Shown: in pieces, positions 57,661 through 64,000 of the stretch
Layout: every line of letters starts with the position of its first letter
Numbering within the stretch: the first letter of the stretch is position 1
Source: Dasypus novemcinctus
Taxonomy: Eukaryota > Chordata > Mammalia > Cingulata > Dasypodidae
Length of the DNA: 64,000 nt
Reading direction: 5' to 3'
Assembly (NCBI RefSeq): GCF_030445035.2
Contig: NC_080701.1
Location: forward strand, 12,180,739-12,244,738
The notes under the pieces: generated by a model
What the model saw: only the letters and a program-made list of their open reading frames with translations
Told to the model about the DNA's origin: nothing
The model's database searches: none
Position numbers and translations under genes: made by a program

Positions 57661-60600
57661 CGGCAAATGCCAGGTTGCTGGCCTGTCTCTCCAAGGACAA
57701 AGTGAACTATCCCTTTCTGCCCTTTGTTTTCTGAACTTGTGGCCGAACATCTAGAGTAGCCTCTCCATAAATACGTGTGGCAGCAGTGACTGAATCCTCT
57801 CGACCCATATTCATACCTAGGGTTAAAAAGTCACCCCGTGTCCTTCTAATCCTGTCCTCTTGTCTGAAGACCACTGAGCAGAAACAGCTTAAGTGTCATG
57901 TAGTTGTACAACATGTTACAAAGCAAGGTGGACAACCACCATGGAATAGGCCCTTAGAATGTGCCAGGCAGGCGCTTCACAGATACTGCACCACTGAGGC
58001 CCCACCACGGATCTGTGAACGACAAGTTGTCCCCCCTTCACAGCTGACTGTCAGTGGAGTGGGGCTCCTTCGGGCCTTCCTCTGCAGCCTGCTGGAAGCA
58101 GGCGCTCACCATTCACCTTTGTGCTGTCTTTGAAACACAGGTTTTCCTGCTTATGTCAGCTGATGCCAGAGCACACAGCGTCCAGCAAAATACCAGTGTG
58201 GCCCTGCCCTTCCCTGCCAAGGGGACCGGGCAGCATTTAGTTTGCTCAGAGAGAAGCAGAAGAGATTCAGGCAGGATTCCTGTGGGCAGACGAAAAAGCA
58301 CCACCTCCAATAGTTAACCCCAAAGAGCAAATTTTGGATGACAATTAAATTCCCATTGGAAACAACACGGTTCTCATGAAAATCATTTCCTCTTGGGTTT
58401 CCCTCAGAGCAAACCAGCTATGTAATGAGAACGTTTGGAGGGGTTGTCTCTGAAGACAGCATCTAGAAACCTGGAATCAACAAAGTCACCTTAAAATACC
58501 CCGTAGATGTCTCTCTAGGTTGACCGCCAGGTTCAGCGTTTCACCTTTACCTTTTCTACTAGGGCGGTAGGTAGAGCAGATGGGGAATATTTATTCAGTA
58601 TGCAATTACAGGTCATAGAGCTGGAGAGAGCCCTGGGCACCTAGGCAGGCGATGGGTGTATCTCTAGGCTCCAAGGCTGAGGTGCTAGGCAACAAGCATG
58701 GTTGGGTAAGAGTGTTGACAGTTTAGGAGCAACCCAGGAGGTCATCTCTTAGGACTTTGCAGAAACATTTGACTGTTTAGTCGTAGCAATAGAGGGGAAA
58801 GGCCAGGGCAGGGCACTTAGAAGTGCAACGAGCAATAGATTGGTATTTGCAGGTAGCTCAGTCAACAAAGACCCAACATAGCACAGAGTCTAAGGGAGAG
58901 AGAAAATCCCAGGCACCGCTGAAGAAAACTCTCAGAAGCAGAGATTCCTGGAGGAAATGATGGTGGAGAAAATGGGAAATTGTGGTTATAACGCTTCCAT
59001 AACCCAGATTCACCCGGGGTCCCTTGTTCCCACAAAAACTCTGTAATTTGGTTAGGACACTACCCCATCCTATGGAACGTCAAAGCCATCACAAATATTT
59101 TGGAGAATTCCTAGGAGCCTTACGTCCCTAGGAGCCGACTGCCATGGCCAACTGGACATCCTTCGACCGTCCCTCCAGATCAACCCCGCAGCCCTCTCTG
59201 CTCTGTTCTGTGCCCTGGGTGCCTGGCATGTACAGACTACATCAATGGGCTCCCTTGTCCTTGGGCCAACAGTTGGGTTTGGTGAATTGGAGGGATTAGT
59301 AAGAGATAGAGGGTGAGAGAAAGGTGAGGTCACAGCCGTTATCCCCCTCCCTCTCTTCAGGCCTCGGGTTGGCAGTGGCCAGCAGCCACTGGTTGCTGCC
59401 TCTCCCTAAAAGTACTCTCAGGTCTAGGGGAGGACACAGCTCCCCACGGATGCTGGTTCCAGGGTGCTTCACCATCCTCCACTGGTTTCTCTTACTTCTA
59501 CCCAGCTCCTTGAAAATATTCCCTTTGCTAAACTCTCTTCCACTACCTAGTTTGAGTGGGTCATCTGTTTCCCATCAGAAACATAAAGGCTACATGGGGT
59601 GGTGTCTGGGTGTGTAAAAGCCAGTGGTTCTTTGATTTCTGTAAGAAATCTGGACTTGCAGAAAGCGGTCATCTGTGTAGAAAACTTTGCTGATTTGACC
59701 TTCACCACATACACCACAGCAGAGTTCCTGCTCAACTTGGAAACGGCCCAGATAGTTAGCAGCAGCTCCTTTCCTCTCCCATTCACTCCTCCACACCTCA
59801 ACCCCGACATTTTCTTATGCAGGCCAGGCTGAGCAGAGGTTAAATGCACTGTGTTGTATCTTGGGCTCCTGGTGACATTTTTCTCTCACCTTTAAAAACT
59901 TCTATTCCAAGTGGTCTATCAAGGTGTGTTCCTAAAGATTCTAAGTGTCTTTATTTAGGAAAATACCTTGAGAAATTGTTTGAAATGACTGACCAAGTGA
60001 TTTATCTCTTAGGAGGAGAAAATCTAATGCCACCTCTTAAAACAATCAACATGGAGAACTGGACATGTGATATGTGGTAGGTCATTTGACAGCTGGCCGA
60101 GACAGTACAGGACAGAACACCAGGCCCCTGAGCCAGGTCACAGACCCAAGTATATGCCTAACTGCAGGGCTCAGGTTGGAAAACCAAGGCACACCTGAAG
60201 CCAAATTCCAGAAAAGTCTGTTGCGGTCATGTGGGGTCCAGTGGTCAGAGTTTCAAGGTCATGTCCTGGCTAGATTCTCAGAGGTCACATGGCACTCAGG
60301 CCAGGCCCTGCAAGGAACTGAGTCAGGGTGGGTCTGCAAACTCGAGGGGAGCTTTGACCTGGTGATGGGCCACCCATCGTGAGAGGCGGAGAAGCTACGA
60401 TGGAAGGCGTGATGGCAGGAGAGCCACAGTGCTCCGCAGAGCAGACGGGAAATGGTTTATGTTCAGATCATCAAAGAAACTAAATTATCTAATCTAAAGT
60501 GAGAATAAATCCTGGCCAAAATGTACTTTACACAAACCAGGAGGGTGAGGGGGGAGCTTTGGCATGCATAAACTAACGTAAGTTTCCCATTTTAACTTTG

Positions 60601-60714
60601 CCACTGAACGCACAAGAAAGAAAAAAAGGTAAGTGCGTTCATTCCTTTGAAAACTGGAGTTGAAGGAGAACTTCCTGTGGGTGTTAATAATATTGAGAGG
60701 GACAGAAATAGACA
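57661..60714. other. Unique sequence, no gene seen
   Basis: About 3 kb. A weak MIR-like phrase 'aatgtgccaggcaggcgc' lies near 57958. The rest, including frames at 57777-58317, 59324-59849 and 60074-60382, shows no recognisable domain. Confidence 0.45.
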
Positions 60715-60900
60715 TGTGTACAGCACCTTACGTTTTCCAGAATACTTCCCTATCTGTTACCTCATTTGGTGAATTTTACAGAGGCAGCATCGAGGATGGG
60801 AGAGGTTAAGTGACTCATGTACAGCACAAGAATAAGAAGTGGCGTCATGGATAAACATCCGAGTCCTCCCGCTCCAAGGTTCTGCTCTTACCACGGTGTG
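60715..60900 (-). repeat. MIR-like fragment, antisense
   Basis: 'gttacctcatttggtgaatt', 'ttacagaggcagcatcgagg', 'gagaggttaagtgactcatg' follow antisense MIR order but are diverged. Confidence 0.55.
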
Positions 60901-61176
60901 CCATGCCACACAGTGTGGGTGAAGCCCCTGAGGTGGCACAGCCTGGACCCCGATATAGCAGGTTGGAGGGAAACGGGGGAGTTGCCCTCCTCCCCCATCT
61001 CCTGCCTTCAATCCTCTTTCTCCGCAGAACCACCCTCAGTTATGGGGGGAAATTACTCCACATTATATGGGATCGGAATTGGGAAACCCATCACACGTGA
61101 TCAGCCTACCTTAACCCGGCTGATAGTAATACAATTCACTCATCAAACTTACCACCAGAATCAAAAGACTTGTATA

Positions 61177-62651
61177 TCATAGTGGCAACAATTAAAAACC
61201 ACAGTAGGGGCGGTACTGGGTTCCTGGCCAGTGGTGCTCTGTCGTGGTCCCTAGGGGAGCAGCGACAGTCTCCCAGGTACAGTGGTGGGGACCGGGAGGG
61301 AGTGAGGGTTCAACAGTGAGCCCCTGATACTAATGACTATGCTTGTGAGCTGATAAACCCAAAATAATAACAAGGCCTAGAGCAACTTTGTGCCTGGGAA
61401 TTTCCTTCTGTCAGCCTTCATGTTACTCAAATGTGGCCAGTCTCGAAGCCAAACTCAGCATGTAAATGCAATGCCTTCCCCCCAGCGTGGGACATGACAC
61501 CCGGGGATGAGCCTCCCTGGCAACGAGGGACCACTATCAACTACCAACTGATGATGCAACTGGAAAATGACCTTATACGGAAGGTTCAATGCGGATCAGC
61601 AGAATATCCATGTCTACATAAAATACCATGACTTTAAAATGCTGTTTGACCTAAAGTAAGGGGGAAATGGAAAGGAGAAATGAGTTTATATGGCTACGAG
61701 TTTCTAAAAAAGAGTCTGGAGGCTGGCAGAAGGTTTGCCCTCATGCACAACTGAGCAGAGTCAGAGAGACAGATAAAGCAGATACAACCCCCAGATATTG
61801 GTTCCTTTGAGGGCTAAAGAGACCCATGGGAGTTATGGTCATGGCCGATGGGGTTAACTACCAGGGCAGATGGCCCCTCTTTGGAAATGGTGTTTATGTG
61901 TGATGAATCTGGACTCAGATGGGATCTCCCTTCATAAGACTTTCATGCTAATGTGCTGGAGGTGCAGTTAATGTTGGGGTTTAAGATATATTTAGGGGAT
62001 TTGAATCTCTGGACTGACAATGTGATAGCCAGATCCTGAGCCTCAACAGACTCCAGCACCTACAATCTGATTTATTGGACTTACCACACTCAGCTAAGAT
62101 GGAGGTGAAGAAGGACAACCACCACACCATGGAGCCTAGAGTGATTACAACTGAAAATGGGAGGATTGCATCCAGCATCCAGGTGGAATCTGAGCCTCCT
62201 CTTGACATAAAGGTGCAATGGACACAACCAATCCAGTGTCCACATAGAAGAGGTGGCATTGGATTGGGAAAAGTGGACATAATGGACAAAGGGTATGGGG
62301 AAAGGCAGGAAGAGATGAGAGGTGGAGGCGTCTTCGGGACATGGAGCTGCCCTGGATGGTGCTTCAGAGGTAATCACCGGACATTGTAAATCCTCACAGG
62401 GCCTACATGATGGAATAGAGGAGAGTATGGGCCATGATGTGAACCAATGTATATGAGGTGCAGAGGTGCCCAAAGATGTACTTACCAAATCCAATGGATG
62501 TGTCATGATGATGGGAACGAGTGTTGTTGGGGGGGCGGAGAGGGGGGGTGGGGGGGTGGGGTTGAATGGGACCTCACATATATATTTTTAATGTAATATT
62601 ATTACAAAGTCAATAAAAAAAAAAATTAAAAAAAAAAAAAGAAAAAAAAAA
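61177..62651 (+). mobile_element. 1.47-kb L1 3' UTR insertion (family A) with perfect TSD
   Basis: One insertion bounded by aaaagacttgtata at 61163-61176 and 62652-62665. It ends with a strong G-rich tract (runs of 7, 7, 7 and 4 G between 62529 and 62561), 'ggttgaatgggacctcac' and a broken A tail. No ORF2 reading frame is seen, so the whole insert is 3' UTR or a non-autonomous L1 relative. Two short copies of its 3' end lie at 2846-2961 and 54710-54914. Internal frames (for example 62075-62389) show no known domain. Confidence 0.85.
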
Positions 62652-62665
62652 AAAAGACTTGTATA

Positions 62666-63094
62666 AATGGTTTAACTATTTACTAGTAACAATCAGCCTT
62701 CAAAATTAACTAAACCAAATGAGTCGTTGTCATGCATCTATTCTAGGGAACATTGTACCCTGCTCAACATTTCCGAATTTAAATAATACCCGTAGTAAAC
62801 TCTTGGCAACTAGAGGGAATAAATCAGTACTCATTAATCTCTAACTCGATCAAAGAGAACTAAATAAAATAAGGTTAGACAATTTACAAAGCATCTTTTA
62901 CACTGATCAACTCTCCAGATATCAGGGTTGGCAAATATTCCGATAATGAACATTCTCAAGTCGTTGTCTCTATTTTCCCCTCTATTAATTCAATTCCATA
63001 TTAAGTAACTGGCAAATAGTAAAAAGTTTTTCTCAGGCAGGCCTGTGGGTAGGCAGCCAAGTAGTAGGATAACCACGGGCATTTTGAGACTACT
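62666..63094. other. Unassigned AT-rich sequence
   Basis: Nothing recognised. Confidence 0.5.
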
Positions 63095-63200
63095 CAAATA
63101 CGGAGTGGGGATATATGGGAACCTCTTATATTTTTAAATTTAACGTTTCATGTGATCTATGTGTCTTTTAAAAAAAGATAATCATTTTTTTAAAAAAAGC
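63095..63200 (+). mobile_element. L1 3' tip (family B), sense
   Basis: 'gtggggatatatgggaacct', 'cttatatttttaaattta', 'catgtgatctatgtgtcttt' and an A-rich tail match the reverse complement of the left part of 52313-52618. 5'-truncated to about 105 bp. Confidence 0.75.
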
Positions 63201-63504
63201 TCAGGTCCATCATGCTATGCCTCTTTCAAGTGGTACTCCTTTATCATGACATCTGCCTGTCCCAGCCCCAGCTTCAGCTTGGTGCACAGTTGGTGTTTGA
63301 TGACTTGAAACCAACAGATGAAGTGGTAGAAGGCACTGAGAATTTTCTGAAAGGTGGCCGAAGAGTTTTGTCTCTGGGAGAAAAGAGCCTGAGAGTCCTA
63401 ACTCTTCTTTTTAGTTCTCCAAATGCCTGAGACTGTCAGACACAGTGGGGTAACTTTCTCACAGCCTAGAATTAGGACAGGACTGCAGGAAGTCCCTGAA
63501 ATGG
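63201..63504. other. Unassigned unique sequence
   Basis: A 72-codon frame (63212-63430) has no recognised domain. Confidence 0.45.
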
Positions 63505-63845
63505 TGTGCTGCTTTGAATTTTGTTCTGCAGGAATTCTCTCCCCACTCCCTCCCACCAGGTGAGTAGGTTACTTCCCCTCACCAGTACTGCCAGACCTAG
63601 CCACGTGACTTGCTTTGATTAATGCCACGTTAACAGAGCCCAGACATGTGCTCCCCCACTTGGACCTGTTTCTTCCATGTCTGCAGGAAAAGAACATGTC
63701 CCTGGTGGCCTGGTGGCCCCAGAAGAAGGAATGTGGAGCACACCTGGAGCAGCCCAGCCTCCACCAGGCAAACCACCACTGGTGTTCAGACTCAGGGTTG
63801 CATGGCACTGAGATTTTATGGCTGGTTGTTATCCAACAATAAATG
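63505..63845 (+). mobile_element. MLT1-like MaLR LTR, internally shortened
   Basis: Starts 'tgtgctgctttgaattttg' and carries 'ctagccacgtgacttgcttt' and 'gattaatgccacgttaac', which recall an MLT1-type LTR. It ends 'ggttgttatccaacaataaa' with an AATAAA signal. The subfamily is uncertain. Confidence 0.5.
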
Positions 63846-64000
63846 TCTATAAAAGAAATAATTCACCATGGGGAGGAGGAGATGGACTCTGGGAGCATTA
63901 AGGGCCAAGTGTTGAGAGAAGGGTGGCTCTAGGGTTTAAGACCCTTGGCACCTGAATTGGTCCCCAAGGAAGAGCCTTCATGGCTTAGACCCCTAGGAAT

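Overview
This window is non-coding DNA from a placental mammal, most likely an armadillo (Xenarthra, Dasypus-like). The main evidence is a set of tRNA-derived SINEs with the start GGGAAGCGGACTTGG, a tRNA-like B box and an AAATAAAT/CTTTTT tail. This is the DAS family I know from armadillo. They occur in three architectures (about 100, 240-280 and 400-440 bp), many with clear target-site duplications (TSDs). LINE-1, MaLR and ERVL LTRs, MIR and L2 fill most of the remaining recognisable sequence. I found no protein-coding exon, functional tRNA, rRNA, snRNA, CRISPR array or bacterial-type operon. The longest open frames are repeat consensus read in frame (for example 15465-16019 inside an LTR, and the antisense frames of the long SINEs) or chance frames in GC-rich DNA (53540-54073). 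The window is therefore intergenic or deep intronic.

Layout. 1-6 kb: an MLT1-like LTR, then stacked L1 copies. One L1 (about 2535-5990) carries two long DAS SINEs, one shorter DAS SINE and the 3' tip of a younger L1. 6-17 kb: degenerate LINE sequence, two more old L1 ORF2 remnants (8580-10560 and 13235-14360), an antisense L1 3' UTR fragment (11445-11870) and an ERVL/MLT2-like LTR (15560-16022). 17-46 kb: mostly unique, somewhat GC-richer sequence with scattered MIR, L2, SINE and LTR insertions, including a dimeric SINE insertion (23526-23759), two further ERVL-like LTRs and a CpG-dense spot near 33.1 kb. 46-49.5 kb: an ancient L1 (46330-49079) split by a SINE, a MaLR-like LTR and an MLT1 LTR, and abutted by a second copy of the MaLR-like LTR. 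50-64 kb: unique DNA with a long SINE, a textbook twin-primed (5'-inverted) L1 insertion (52313-53087), an L2 interrupted by a hexamer array and an antisense MLT1, and two insertions of one L1 3' UTR family (54710-54914 and 61177-62651) with perfect 14-bp TSDs.

Nothing here works together as a gene system. What the window records is retrotransposition history: SINE, L1 and LTR insertions whose nesting gives a relative order. The most checkable results are the insertions with explicit TSDs, the twin-primed L1, the dimeric SINE, two related L1 3'-end families sharing a G-rich tract, and three long perfect palindromes or hairpins. Family names come from memory of consensus sequences, not from a database search. 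Repeat edges without a stated TSD are approximate to about 10-30 bp.
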